Positions 1 through 7,800 of a DNA stretch of 64,000 nt are shown here, in pieces. The notes below the pieces were generated by a model, which had not been told where the DNA came from, made no database searches, and saw only the letters and a program-made list of their open reading frames with translations. The position numbers and the translations under genes were made by a program. This stretch comes from CAG-791 sp963593905 (GTDB taxonomy: Bacteria > Bacillota > Clostridia > Lachnospirales > Lachnospiraceae), in the NCBI GenBank assembly GCA_963593905.1, contig CAVBBL010000007.1, positions 1 to 64,000 of the forward strand, read 5' to 3'. Position 1 is the stretch's first letter; each line of letters begins with the position of its first letter.

Positions 1-872
1 GGCTCATCTGCATGAAACACCCTGTTTACCAGGTTCGGAACAGCAGGAGAGATTTCTCCTTTGTAGGAGTTGTATTTTCTCCGCTTGGTTCGTTTCACGG
101 TGAGATTTTCCTGTTTCATGATTCGGCGTACAACCTTTTCGGAAACAACCGTGCCTTCCTGCTTTAGAAGTGTGTGGATCTTGCGATATCCGAAGGCATC
201 GTAGTTCTCATGGAATAAGGCTGTTATGCGTTCCCTGAGCACTTTATACTTATCCTCTGCGCGAATTGCCATCTCTTGATAGTAGTAGCTGCTTCGAGAG
301 ATACACAGCTTTGTGCAGAGAAGCGACAGTGAGTAGGAGTTCTTAAGGGCATCAATTATCACTGTCTTTTCGCGGTTCGTCAGAGCCGCCTGATTGACGC
401 CGGGGTCTTTTTTTATTATGTTGATTGTTTCTCTGAGGATATCGATTTCCAGTTGCATCTCCATCATTTGAGCCTTTAAGGTCTCGATGTCAGTTGCATT
501 CTGGATATCCTCCGGAGTTCTTTTGGAATCAGTATCAGATTTCTTCATGAGTGAAACAAGTCCTTTTTTCTGGTATTCCTTGTGCCAGTAGATGATGGCT
601 GCGCTCGTGTAACCAATCTCTTCTGCTACTGATTTTAATGTCTCTCCATTCTCATAGCAACGCTTAATTGCATCCAGCTTCACATCCATTGGGGCTCGGA
701 TATGTCGTTTGTGTGATTTGGGAGCAATGACATCTGGGTACTTGTGTATCCAGTTCGAAAGGGATCCAACAGATGGATACCCGAGAATCTCAACAACCTT
801 AGGTAAGGACCTGACCTTACTGTACAGTGTGAGTGCAGCATGAACCTGCTCCTTCGTATATCTTGATGCCAT
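1..872 (-). CDS. IS3-family transposase, partial (OrfA and OrfB in one frame)
   Basis: This is an open frame of about 290 codons with no stop inside the window; the start is the ATG at 872-870. The N-terminal part (about residues 1-110) contains two helix-turn-helix segments typical of IS3/IS150 OrfA, including ...KSVAEEIGYTSAAIIYW. A Leu/Met/Glu coiled-coil stretch follows (about 135-160). The part after NIIKKDPG matches the OrfB start, with the HTH_21-type motif YDAFGYRKIH. The DDE catalytic domain would begin just past the left edge (last residues HADEP). Many IS3 elements join OrfA and OrfB by -1 frameshifting at an A-rich slippery site; here an A7G run lies at the junction (about 406-413) but the frame reads straight through. 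Confidence 0.85.
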   Translation of the reverse strand, partial: MASRYTKEQVHAALTLYSKVRSLPKVVEILGYPSVGSLSNWIHKYPDVIAPKSHKRHIRAPMDVKLDAIKRCYENGETLKSVAEEIGYTSAAIIYWHKEYQKKGLVSLMKKSDTDSKRTPEDIQNATDIETLKAQMMEMQLEIDILRETINIIKKDPGVNQAALTNREKTVIIDALKNSYSLSLLCTKLCISRSSYYYQEMAIRAEDKYKVLRERITALFHENYDAFGYRKIHTLLKQEGTVVSEKVVRRIMKQENLTVKRTKRRKYNSYKGEISPAVPNLVNRVFHADE

Positions 873-898
873 AGTTATTCTTGGTGTCTATATGTCCA
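1..898 (-). mobile_element. IS3-family insertion sequence, one end
   Basis: The element runs off the left edge of the window. Its transposase reads leftward on the minus strand. The outer end is placed at about 898 because the minus strand there begins TGGACATATAGACACC, about 26 bases before the transposase start, and because the sequence to the right switches abruptly into the middle of a sialate O-acetylesterase reading frame. The exact terminal inverted repeat and any target duplication cannot be checked without the other end. Confidence 0.75.
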
Positions 899-1779
899 GG
901 ATTATGTCCGCACCCCCAAGTTGATAAGCGGATGAAAAATGAGATCATGCAGAGTCCCGGACTACTCACAAGGATCGTCGGAAAGATCATTGTGGCGACC
1001 TATAAGATGGGACCGTACAGTGAGAATCGTCCGGGAGGCCTCTATGAGACAATGCTGCTTAAAATTGCAGGGTACACGGCAGCAGGTTTTCTGTGGTATC
1101 AGGGAGAGAGTGATTACAAAGAGGCAGATATTTATGACCGACTGTTGCTCGAGGTTATCAGAGGTTTCCGCAGAAAATGGGGGGATACAAGGGCGGACAT
1201 GCCATTCCTTTTGGTACAGCTCACTTCCTATGAAGGCTGGAAGGAGTGCTCCGGTGAAAATTATCATATTATCAGGCAGATGCAGCAGAAAGTGGCAGAT
1301 CAGGAGAAAAATGTGCATCTTGCATCCATTATGGACGTGGGAAGCAGATATGACATTCATCCGAAAGAGAAACGTCCGGTGGGGGAGCGGCTGGCGCTCC
1401 TGGCAGAGCATTATGCGTATGGCAGACAGATACACTGCGAAGCACCAAGGATAGTAAAGGCGGTGCGCGAAGGCAATGTAATCAGAGTTACCTTTGCATA
1501 TGCTTACGAAGGACTTGTGGCAAAGGAGGATATTTCGGATGCATTTCGTCTGGAAACAAGGGGGGAGGGACATATGGCGCGAAAAATCCTGCAAAAAGAA
1601 AGAGGATCAAAGTCAGGGCGAAGACAGAAGAAAACTGTGTGATTCTGACGATAGATGAAGCCGACAAGATAAAAGGAGAACTATGGCTGTCTTTTGCCTA
1701 CCGGTCATATTGCCCGATGAAACTTTTTTCCAAAGACGCATTGGCAGCCAGGCCGCAGGAACCGATACGCGTAATATAA
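899..1779 (+). pseudogene. Sialate O-acetylesterase, truncated and frameshifted
   Basis: The first frame (to the stop at 1640-1642) carries the SASA/DUF303 esterase signature GFLWYQGESD and the block MPFLLVQLTSYEGW. These enzymes remove O-acetyl groups from sialic acids or related glycans. The N-terminal half is missing because the IS element is inserted at about 898. The family's usual C-terminus (LSFAYRSYCPMKLFS...) is present but in another frame, running from about 1565 to the TAA at 1777-1779. The frame change coincides with a run of six G (1560-1565), so a single-base indel there is the likely second lesion. The gene is almost surely inactive. Confidence 0.85.
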
Positions 1780-1813
1780 AAACGCCACCAAAATTAAAAA
1801 GTAAATATGAGCA

Positions 1814-1853
1814 ATGCAAAAGCCGAGATATTGATTTATCCCGGCTTTTGCAT
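1814..1853 (+). terminator. Hairpin after the esterase remnant
   Basis: A perfect 12-bp stem (ATGCAAAAGCCG at 1814-1825 with CGGCTTTTGCAT at 1842-1853) with a 16-nt loop follows the broken esterase. The T-tract after it is weak (TTGTTTG), so termination is plausible but not certain. Confidence 0.55.
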
Positions 1854-1998
1854 TTGTTTGCCTATAAGCGTAGGAAAGCACTGGCAGAAATCTCAGAAGT
1901 GTAGAGATAGAATTTGCCTTTTGGGGCTTCATCGTTTACAATGTTTTTCAGTTTAATCAACTGAGAATGTAAGGCAGGCGTTCATCGTGAAGATTTAT

Positions 1999-2106
1999 AC
2001 AGCTATTGGTGGAGCAAGAGTCACAAATAGCCCTGATCGCTAAGGCAAATCTGAAATTTGCTTTGCGATTCCTCCGGTGCAAAGTGCCTGCGGAATGGAG
2101 AGTACT
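1999..2106 (+). promoter_or_regulatory. Structured leader abutting glmS (shared with the udk-like gene)
   Basis: These 108 nt can form three consecutive hairpins: GCTATTGGTG with CACAAATAGC (2002-2031), an AAATC...GATT arm pair (about 2046-2070), and ATTCC..GGTGC with GTGCC..GGAAT (about 2068-2095). The ribosome binding site GGAG and the ATG of glmS follow directly. The same arrangement precedes the gene at 15774, with base changes that keep pairing (GGCGC/GCGCC there, GGTGC/GTGCC here). No glmS ribozyme core is visible in this interval. Sequence family and role are unknown to me. Confidence 0.6.
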
Positions 2107-3945
2107 ATGTGCGGAATTGTTGGTTTTACCGGTAAAAGACAGGCGGCGCCCATTTTGTTGGACAGCCTTTCCAAGTTAGAGTATAGAGGATATGATTCAG
2201 CGGGATTGGCCGTGCGGGACGGTGAGAGCGACATTCGCATCGTCAAGGCAAAGGGCAGACTGCATATTCTGGCAGAAAAGACCAATGATGGACAGACACT
2301 GCCCGGAACCTGCGGCATCGGTCATACTCGTTGGGCGACCCACGGAGAGCCCAATGAGACCAATGCTCATCCCCATTGCTCAGATGATCATAATGTAGTG
2401 GGTGTTCACAATGGCATCATCGAGAATTACCAGGAGCTGAAGGATAAGCTGGTGCGGAAGGGATATTCCTTTTATTCCACCACAGATACAGAAGTAGCGA
2501 TCAAGCTCATCGATTATTATTATAAGAAGTATGAGCATACTCCGGTGGATGCCATCAATCATGCCATGGTGCGTATCAGAGGTTCCTATGCATTGGCTGT
2601 GATGTTTAAGGACTATCCGGGAGAAATCTATGCAGCCCGCAAGGACAGCCCGCTGATTTTAGGCTTCAGCGACGGAGACAGTTTCCTTGGCTCTGATGTA
2701 CCGGCAATCCTTAAATATACCCGCAGTGTTTATTACATTGGCAATATGGAAATGGCTCGTCTGGCGCCCGGCGAGATTCAGTTCTTTAATCTGGACGGCG
2801 ATGAGATAGAGAAAAAACCGACTGAGATCAAATGGGATGCAGAGGCAGCAGAAAAGGGCGGCTTCGAGCATTTCATGATGAAGGAGATCCACGAGCAGCC
2901 CAAGGCTGTCTCCGATACCATTAATTCTGTGGTAAAGGATGGAAAGATTGATTTAAGTGAAGTCGGACTTACAAAGGAAAACATCCAGGACATCTCCCAG
3001 ATTTATATCGTGGCCTGCGGCTCTGCCTATCATGTAGGTGTGGCTACTCAGTATGTTATGGAAGATCTGGCGCGGATTCCGGTGAGAGTGGAGCTGGCTT
3101 CTGAGTTTCGTTACCGCAACCCTATCCTGGATAAGAAGGGTCTGGTGATCATCATCAGCCAGTCCGGTGAGACTGCGGACAGTCTGGCAGCACTTCGCCT
3201 TGCAAAGGAGGAAGGGCTGCGTACCCTTGCCATCGTCAATGTAGTGGGAAGTTCTATTGCCAGAGAGGCAGACAATGTTTTTTATACATTGGCAGGACCG
3301 GAAATCGCTGTAGCGACCACGAAGGCATACAGCACGCAGCTGATTGCCGGCTATTGTCTTTCTCTGCAATTTGGTCTGGTGCGCGGCACATTGGAAGAGG
3401 AGCGGTATGGTGCGTTGGTAGCAGAGATGCTGACCCTTCCTTCCAAAATTTCCAAGATTCTGGAAGACAAAGAGCGGATTCAGTGGTTTGCATCCAAACA
3501 GGTCAACACCAAAGATGTCTTCTTTATCGGCCGCGGCATGGATTATGCCATCAGCCTGGAGGGAAGTCTTAAGCTCAAGGAAATCAGTTATATCCATTCC
3601 GAAGCCTATGCAGCAGGAGAATTAAAGCACGGCACCATCAGTCTGATCGAAGACGGCACACTGGTGATCGGTGTTCTGACCCAGAGCGGACTTTATGAAA
3701 AAACAGTCAGCAATATGGTGGAGTGCAAGAGCCGCGGCGCATTCCTGATGGGACTGACCAGTTATGGCAATTACAGCATTGAGGATACGGTGGACTTTAC
3801 CGTATATATCCCGAAGACGGATGAGCACTTCGCTACCAGCCTGGCAGTGATACCGCTTCAGCTTCTGGGATATTATGTCAGCGTCAGCAAGGGACTTGAT
3901 GTGGACAAGCCCAGAAATCTGGCGAAGAGTGTAACTGTAGAGTAG
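2107..3945 (+). CDS. glmS: Glutamine--fructose-6-phosphate aminotransferase (isomerising)
   Basis: GlmS makes glucosamine-6-phosphate from fructose-6-phosphate and glutamine, the first step to UDP-GlcNAc and peptidoglycan. The protein is 612 aa. It starts at the ATG that leaves Cys as residue 2 (MCGIVGF), because that Cys is the glutaminase nucleophile; an upstream in-frame ATG at 2077 lies in the repeated leader and would bury it. The N-terminal class II glutaminase domain has TRWATHGEP and HNGIIENY. Two SIS sugar-isomerase domains follow (VACGSAYH, SQSGETADS), and the C-terminus is the usual LAKSVTVE. The gene stands alone, with a repeated hairpin leader and no recognisable glmS ribozyme. 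Confidence 0.97.
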   Translation: MCGIVGFTGKRQAAPILLDSLSKLEYRGYDSAGLAVRDGESDIRIVKAKGRLHILAEKTNDGQTLPGTCGIGHTRWATHGEPNETNAHPHCSDDHNVVGVHNGIIENYQELKDKLVRKGYSFYSTTDTEVAIKLIDYYYKKYEHTPVDAINHAMVRIRGSYALAVMFKDYPGEIYAARKDSPLILGFSDGDSFLGSDVPAILKYTRSVYYIGNMEMARLAPGEIQFFNLDGDEIEKKPTEIKWDAEAAEKGGFEHFMMKEIHEQPKAVSDTINSVVKDGKIDLSEVGLTKENIQDISQIYIVACGSAYHVGVATQYVMEDLARIPVRVELASEFRYRNPILDKKGLVIIISQSGETADSLAALRLAKEEGLRTLAIVNVVGSSIAREADNVFYTLAGPEIAVATTKAYSTQLIAGYCLSLQFGLVRGTLEEERYGALVAEMLTLPSKISKILEDKERIQWFASKQVNTKDVFFIGRGMDYAISLEGSLKLKEISYIHSEAYAAGELKHGTISLIEDGTLVIGVLTQSGLYEKTVSNMVECKSRGAFLMGLTSYGNYSIEDTVDFTVYIPKTDEHFATSLAVIPLQLLGYYVSVSKGLDVDKPRNLAKSVTVE

Positions 3946-4151
3946 AGTATAGAAAGAAGTGCCTGACGGTGTTGCTTTTTATACAGGAGATGGCGTAATC
4001 GGTGTCAGCGGAGAGTACAAAAGAGGATTTGACTGCACGATCTGCAGGATTTTCCGTTCTGCAGATCCTCTTGTTCTGTAGATCTTCTTGTACTACAGAT
4101 TCTCTGTACTGCAGCAGAAAACGGTTACGCAGAAAATTAGGATGGAGATTT

Positions 4152-5726
4152 ATGTCAGCAGATACTTTAAAAATTCTACTGGCGATGATCGGCTACATGT
4201 TGGTTGTCATCGGTATCGGACTTTATTTTGCAAAGAGAGCACAGGCTAGCTCGGAAAACTATTTCCTTGGAGGTCGCTCTCTGGGACCATGGGTGGCAGC
4301 CATGAGCGCAGAGGCATCGGATATGAGTGGGTGGTTGCTCATGGGATTGCCCGGCGTAGCCTATTGGTGCGGCCTGGCGGATGCGACCTGGACAGCCATC
4401 GGTTTGGCTTTGGGAACGTATGTTAACTGGCTGGTAGTGGCTAAGCGGCTGCGCCGTTATTCCGCAGTGGCGGGGGATGCTATCACTGTGCCGGATTATC
4501 TGAGTAATCGTTTCCATGAGAAGAAAAAGGTAATTCTGGCAATTTCCGCCATCTTTATCCTTATTTTCTTTACGGTGTATGCGGGCAGCTGCTTTGTGAC
4601 CTGCGGCAAGCTTTTTTCCACGCTTTTCGGCACCTCCTATCATTCTATGATGATCGCGGGAGCAATCTTTGTGGTGATTTATACCTTTTTGGGAGGATTT
4701 CTTGCAGAGAGCACCTCTGACTTTATGCAGGCAGTGGTCATGATTATTGCGCTGGTGGCAGTATTGACTACCGGCACAGTGGCTGCAGGAGGAATGGGGC
4801 AGGTGCTGGAGAATGCAAAGCAGATTCCCGGATATTTTTCCTTATTTACCTCTGCAACGCCGGTTACAGATGCAGCAGGAGTCCAGCAGGTCGTAAACGG
4901 CGCGCCTCAGTTCGGCCAGGCGGCTGACTACGGCTTCTTGACCATCATCTCCACACTGTCCTGGGGGCTTGGCTATTTCGGCATGCCGCAGGTACTTCTT
5001 CGTTTTATGGCCATTCGCAAAGAGCAGGAGTTAAAACTTTCCAGGAGAGTGGCTACCGTATGGTGTCTGATTTCTCTTTGTGCTGCTGTTTCCATCGGTG
5101 TGATCGGACGAAGTCTGTTTCCGGCAGAAGAAAGTCTTTTGACCAAGAGTGGCGCGGAGAATGTGTTTGTCATTCTCTCACAGCATCTGATGCCCGCTGT
5201 TTTGGCCGGTGTGATCATGGCAGGTATTCTGGCGGCTACCATCAGCTCTTCCGATTCCTATCTGCTCATCGCGTCCTCTGCGGTATCAAAGAATCTGTAT
5301 GAGGGCGTGCTGAAAAAAGGAAAGGCAGACGATAAGGTGGTTATGCATATGTCGAGAATCGTATTGGTTCTCATTGCGCTGGTGGGTATGGTGATTGCCT
5401 GGGATGAAAATAGTGTGATTTTCACCATTGTATCCTTTGCCTGGGCTGGCTTTGGCGCAACCTTCGGACCTATCATGCTGCTTTCCCTTTTCTGGAAGCG
5501 CACCAATCGCACCGGTGCCATTGCCGGCATGATCACCGGCGGTGTTATGGTCTTTGTGTGGAAGCTGTGCCTGAATCCTTTGGGCGGCATCTTTAAGATC
5601 TACGAGCTGTTCCCGGCTTTTGTCCTTTCTGCAGTGGTGATCATTGTGGTTTCCCTGCTGACAGAGGAGCCTTCTGAAGAAATGAAGGCGGATTATGAAC
5701 GAGTGCTGCGGGGAGATGTAGCATAG
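4152..5726 (+). CDS. putP: Sodium/solute symporter, PutP (proline) type
   Basis: This is a sodium:solute symporter of the SSS family, closest in appearance to the sodium/proline permease PutP. The protein is 524 aa with about 12-13 membrane segments. Visible family features are the N-terminal FAKRAQASSENYFLGGRS, the block GPWVAAMSAEASDMSGWLLM, and the sodium-site region around SSSDSYLL. The ATG at 4152 was chosen over the open frame extending to 4002 because GGAG lies just upstream and PutP proteins begin near this point. The segment before it (about 4040-4130) holds CTGCAG-type inverted and tandem repeats that could form hairpins. The gene follows glmS by about 200 nt and may have its own promoter. 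Confidence 0.88.
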   Translation: MSADTLKILLAMIGYMLVVIGIGLYFAKRAQASSENYFLGGRSLGPWVAAMSAEASDMSGWLLMGLPGVAYWCGLADATWTAIGLALGTYVNWLVVAKRLRRYSAVAGDAITVPDYLSNRFHEKKKVILAISAIFILIFFTVYAGSCFVTCGKLFSTLFGTSYHSMMIAGAIFVVIYTFLGGFLAESTSDFMQAVVMIIALVAVLTTGTVAAGGMGQVLENAKQIPGYFSLFTSATPVTDAAGVQQVVNGAPQFGQAADYGFLTIISTLSWGLGYFGMPQVLLRFMAIRKEQELKLSRRVATVWCLISLCAAVSIGVIGRSLFPAEESLLTKSGAENVFVILSQHLMPAVLAGVIMAGILAATISSSDSYLLIASSAVSKNLYEGVLKKGKADDKVVMHMSRIVLVLIALVGMVIAWDENSVIFTIVSFAWAGFGATFGPIMLLSLFWKRTNRTGAIAGMITGGVMVFVWKLCLNPLGGIFKIYELFPAFVLSAVVIIVVSLLTEEPSEEMKADYERVLRGDVA

Positions 5727-5800
5727 AGATATAGCGTAGAGACATAGCATAGGGATATAGCATAGAGATATAGCGCAGATATATAGTGCAGAGATAGCAC
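5713..5800 (+). repeat. 13-nt minisatellite over the putP stop codon
   Basis: About six imperfect copies of a 13-nt unit (consensus TAGAGATATAGCG) start at the 3' end of putP, include its TAG stop and continue into the intergenic region. Nothing else is visible in this stretch before the terminator. Confidence 0.8.
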
Positions 5801-5821
5801 AGAAAGCATCAATCGGTCTTC

Positions 5822-5870
5822 AAAGCTCTTATTGCAAATGGCTTTGGCTTTTTGCGATAAGAGCTTTTTC
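5822..5870 (+). terminator. Rho-independent terminator after putP
   Basis: A 16-bp stem (AAGCTCTTATTGCAAA with TTTGCGATAAGAGCTT, one mismatch or wobble) is followed by TTTTTC. It is well placed to end the putP transcript and insulate the tRNA operon. Confidence 0.85.
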
Positions 5871-5970
5871 TGTGCATGTTGTTTTATGAAATTATCAGGA
5901 TGGACGGCTCAGTTGGTTTCCGTAAAGGATTTAATACGTTTTATAAGAATATACAACGCGAAAATTTTTG

Positions 5971-5999
5971 TTGACAGAATGAAGCGGCGGAGGTATACT
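5971..5999 (+). promoter_or_regulatory. Sigma-A promoter for the first tRNA-Leu pair
   Basis: A perfect -35 TTGACA (5971-5976) and -10 TATACT (5994-5999) are separated by 17 bp and lie 11 nt before the first tRNA. Confidence 0.88.
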
Positions 6000-6010
6000 A
6001 TGCCTTGCGT

Positions 6011-6094
6011 GCAGGAATGGCGGAATTGGCAGACGCGCAGGCTTCAGGTGCCTGTTGTGGCAACACAGTGAGGGTTCAAGTCCCTTTTCCTGCA
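6011..6094 (+). tRNA. tRNA-Leu (anticodon CAG)
   Basis: This 84-nt tRNA has an acceptor stem GCAGGAA/TTCCTGC with discriminator A, a long variable arm typical of tRNA-Leu, TTCAAGTC in the T loop, and the anticodon loop TTCAGGT, which reads CUG. CCA is not encoded. It is identical to the copy at 8450. Confidence 0.95.
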
Positions 6095-6147
6095 TTTCTT
6101 TTATTTCAGAAAACCGTGAGCGGTTCTGAGAGAAAGAAATGCAAATT

Positions 6148-6231
6148 GCGGAAGTGTCGGAATTGGCAGACGAGCAAGACTAAGGATCTTGTGGCAGCAA
6201 TGTCGTGTGGGTTCAAGTCCCATCTTCCGCA
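6148..6231 (+). tRNA. tRNA-Leu (anticodon TAA)
   Basis: This 84-nt class II tRNA has an acceptor stem GCGGAAG/CTTCCGC, a long variable arm and the anticodon loop CTAAGGA (anticodon UAA). It is cotranscribed with the tRNA 53 nt upstream; the spacer forms a hairpin (GCATTTCTTT with AAAGAAATGC) overlapping the 3' end of the first tRNA. It is identical to the copy at 8587. Confidence 0.95.
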
Positions 6232-6263
6232 TATCTTATTGAACATGTCTTATTGAAATAGAG

Positions 6264-6307
6264 GACCTTCGAAACGCTATCATTGATTCGTTTCGAAGGT
6301 CTTTTTG
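6264..6307 (+). terminator. Terminator of the first tRNA-Leu operon
   Basis: A perfect 12-bp stem (ACCTTCGAAACG with CGTTTCGAAGGT) is followed by CTTTTTG. Confidence 0.9.
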
Positions 6308-6343
6308 GGTTTACAGAAGAAAATGGGGAGTTATAGAGTTGTA

Positions 6344-6450
6344 GGACAAAAAGTGTTGATGAAAAACCGCCTCAAATCTTTTATTTATAAGGGACTGAGG
6401 CGGTTCAATCTTTTTCTGGAGGACTTTGATGGTGGACAAAAAGTGTTGAT
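6344..6450. repeat. Repeated 17-mer pair with bidirectional terminator
   Basis: The 17-mer GGACAAAAAGTGTTGAT occurs at 6344-6360 and again at 6434-6450. Between them a 10-bp stem (AACCGCCTCA 6365-6374 with TGAGGCGGTT 6396-6405) is flanked by A5 on the left and CTTTTTC on the right, so it can terminate both the leftward Nudix transcript and rightward read-through. After the second 17-mer comes a small AAAGGG/CCCTTT hairpin and another TTATAAATAAA-like stretch. Confidence 0.7.
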
Positions 6451-6521
6451 AGAAAGGGCTTAAACCCTTTATAAATAAAGTGCTGAAACGAAGTAAAGAA
6501 TGCATCTTGTGAGTGAAACTG

Positions 6522-7559
6522 TTATGCCTGCAGGTGCTTTTGCAGCATATACAGCTCATCGGGGTAAATACAGTGATGAATCGTATTGTTCTGTACTGCC
6601 TCTACACATTCAGCCAGATCCATCCACAGTACGGATTCTATTTCGCTTTCCTGCAAAGTGAGATCCTCCGGATTTATGTCTTTTTCCAGTACATACACAT
6701 GGCTGAATTCCCGGTCGTGGAAGGGAATGCCGTAGAAGACATCATCAAAGCTTCCCTGGTGTAGGCCGATGGGATGCAGTTCCTCTGCGGATACCGTAAG
6801 CCCTAATTCCTCTTGCAGTTCTCGGAGAGCAGAGGGAAGAGGTATATCACCTGCGCTGATGTGGCCGGCAGAGGAGATGTCATAGCAGCCTGGGTGAGAA
6901 TCCTTGCAACGGCTTCGCTTTTGCAGCAGAATCTGCCAGCCGCATTTTTCTGCATATCTTCGCACAATCCACATATGAACGGTGGCGTGGGGATCACCCT
7001 CACGGTGACAGACACCTCTTTCCTGAATGACGCCGGTCTGCTTGCCATTTTCATCCAGGACATCAAAAAGCTCTAAATCCTGTCCATTTAACACCGCCCG
7101 GCGCAGCACATCATCCTCTGTGTAGACGAGCTTTAAGGAAAAGAATGGTTCGTCAGCCTCCAACAGGCGAAAGAAAATCTTATCTCCGGCCCAAAGATTT
7201 AAGGATAGAGCGGGATCGGTGGTGAAAATTCTGTCTTTCAGGACCCAGGACAGGTCACCCTCCGAACACTCCGCAAGGGGCTGACCGTCAAAGCCGGAAG
7301 CGGTGAACAGATTCATATATTCGGTAATTTCTCCGTAAATGAAAGTGACGATACCTCTAAATTTAAGCCCCCGGAGCCTGTAGCCTGTTTCCTCTATTGC
7401 TTCTCTGTAAATGCCATCCTCAGGGCTTTCTCCCTCTTCCAGATGCCCGCCGATACCGATCCATTTATCTTTATTGACATCCTTTTCCTTCTTTGTGCGG
7501 TGGAGCATGAGGAAAGCTTCTTTATTTTCCAGATAACAAAGTGTCGTATTAACCAGCAT
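6522..7559 (-). CDS. Two-domain Nudix hydrolase
   Basis: The 345-aa protein has two Nudix domains in tandem. The N-terminal one (about 1-150) resembles MutT/8-oxo-dGTP diphosphatases and has a canonical Nudix box, GGHLEEGESPEDGIYREAIE then ETG. The C-terminal one (about 165-345) resembles the YfcD/isopentenyl-diphosphate isomerase type, with GHISAGDIPLPSALRELQEE then LG; the first box Glu is replaced by Asp. Nudix enzymes hydrolyse nucleoside diphosphates linked to other groups; the substrates here cannot be read from sequence. The start at 7559 has AAAGGAAG just upstream, while the longer frame to 7601 would run into a hairpin leader. The gene lies inside the tRNA-flanked segment. Confidence 0.85.
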   Translation of the reverse strand: MLVNTTLCYLENKEAFLMLHRTKKEKDVNKDKWIGIGGHLEEGESPEDGIYREAIEETGYRLRGLKFRGIVTFIYGEITEYMNLFTASGFDGQPLAECSEGDLSWVLKDRIFTTDPALSLNLWAGDKIFFRLLEADEPFFSLKLVYTEDDVLRRAVLNGQDLELFDVLDENGKQTGVIQERGVCHREGDPHATVHMWIVRRYAEKCGWQILLQKRSRCKDSHPGCYDISSAGHISAGDIPLPSALRELQEELGLTVSAEELHPIGLHQGSFDDVFYGIPFHDREFSHVYVLEKDINPEDLTLQESEIESVLWMDLAECVEAVQNNTIHHCIYPDELYMLQKHLQA

Positions 7560-7673
7560 ATCTTCCTTTCTGCGATCAGAGATGGATGCCGCATGCGGCA
7601 TCCATGAAATGCTTTAAAATGACATCGGTCATTTTAAAGCGTTTAGCCTTTCTGTGGCGCAGCACGCTGCGCC
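7560..7673 (-). promoter_or_regulatory. Stacked-hairpin leader of the Nudix gene
   Basis: Reading on the minus strand towards the start codon there are three perfect palindromes. The first is GGCGCAGC/GCTGCGCC (7656-7673), followed by ACAGAAAGG. The second is a 13-bp stem GCTTTAAAATGAC/GTCATTTTAAAGC around a CGAT loop (7611-7640). The third is the 20-nt palindrome GGATGCCGCATGCGGCATCC (7584-7603). GATCGCAGAAAGGAAG and the ATG follow. The order matches the stacks before nif3 (14653-14813) and rfbA (34917-35087), but the GGAGAATT module is absent. Confidence 0.65.
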
Positions 7674-7800
7674 GAAAAAATATAATGTTACGGTTCTTAT
7701 ACATCCTCTGTATTAAGATAAGCACAACAAAGAACAAAAGCAATAACAAAAGGAAATAAAAAACATAGACAAATCTAAAAGAGAGAAAGGAGATACGAAA

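Larger units (their letters stand above)
6011..6232 (+). repeat. 222-bp direct repeat, copy 1 (tRNA-Leu pair)
   Basis: Both tRNAs and their spacer are base-for-base the same as 8450-8671. The two copies are 2,439 bp apart and flank the Nudix gene and the small-peptide cluster. Upstream similarity is limited to the -35 region (GTTGACAG.ATGAAG). Confidence 0.95.

Noticed and set aside
6005..6256. Open frame of 83 codons over the first tRNA pair (and its twin at 8444-8689)
   Set aside because: It is simply the tRNA-Leu genes and spacer read as protein; identical tRNAs explain the conservation.
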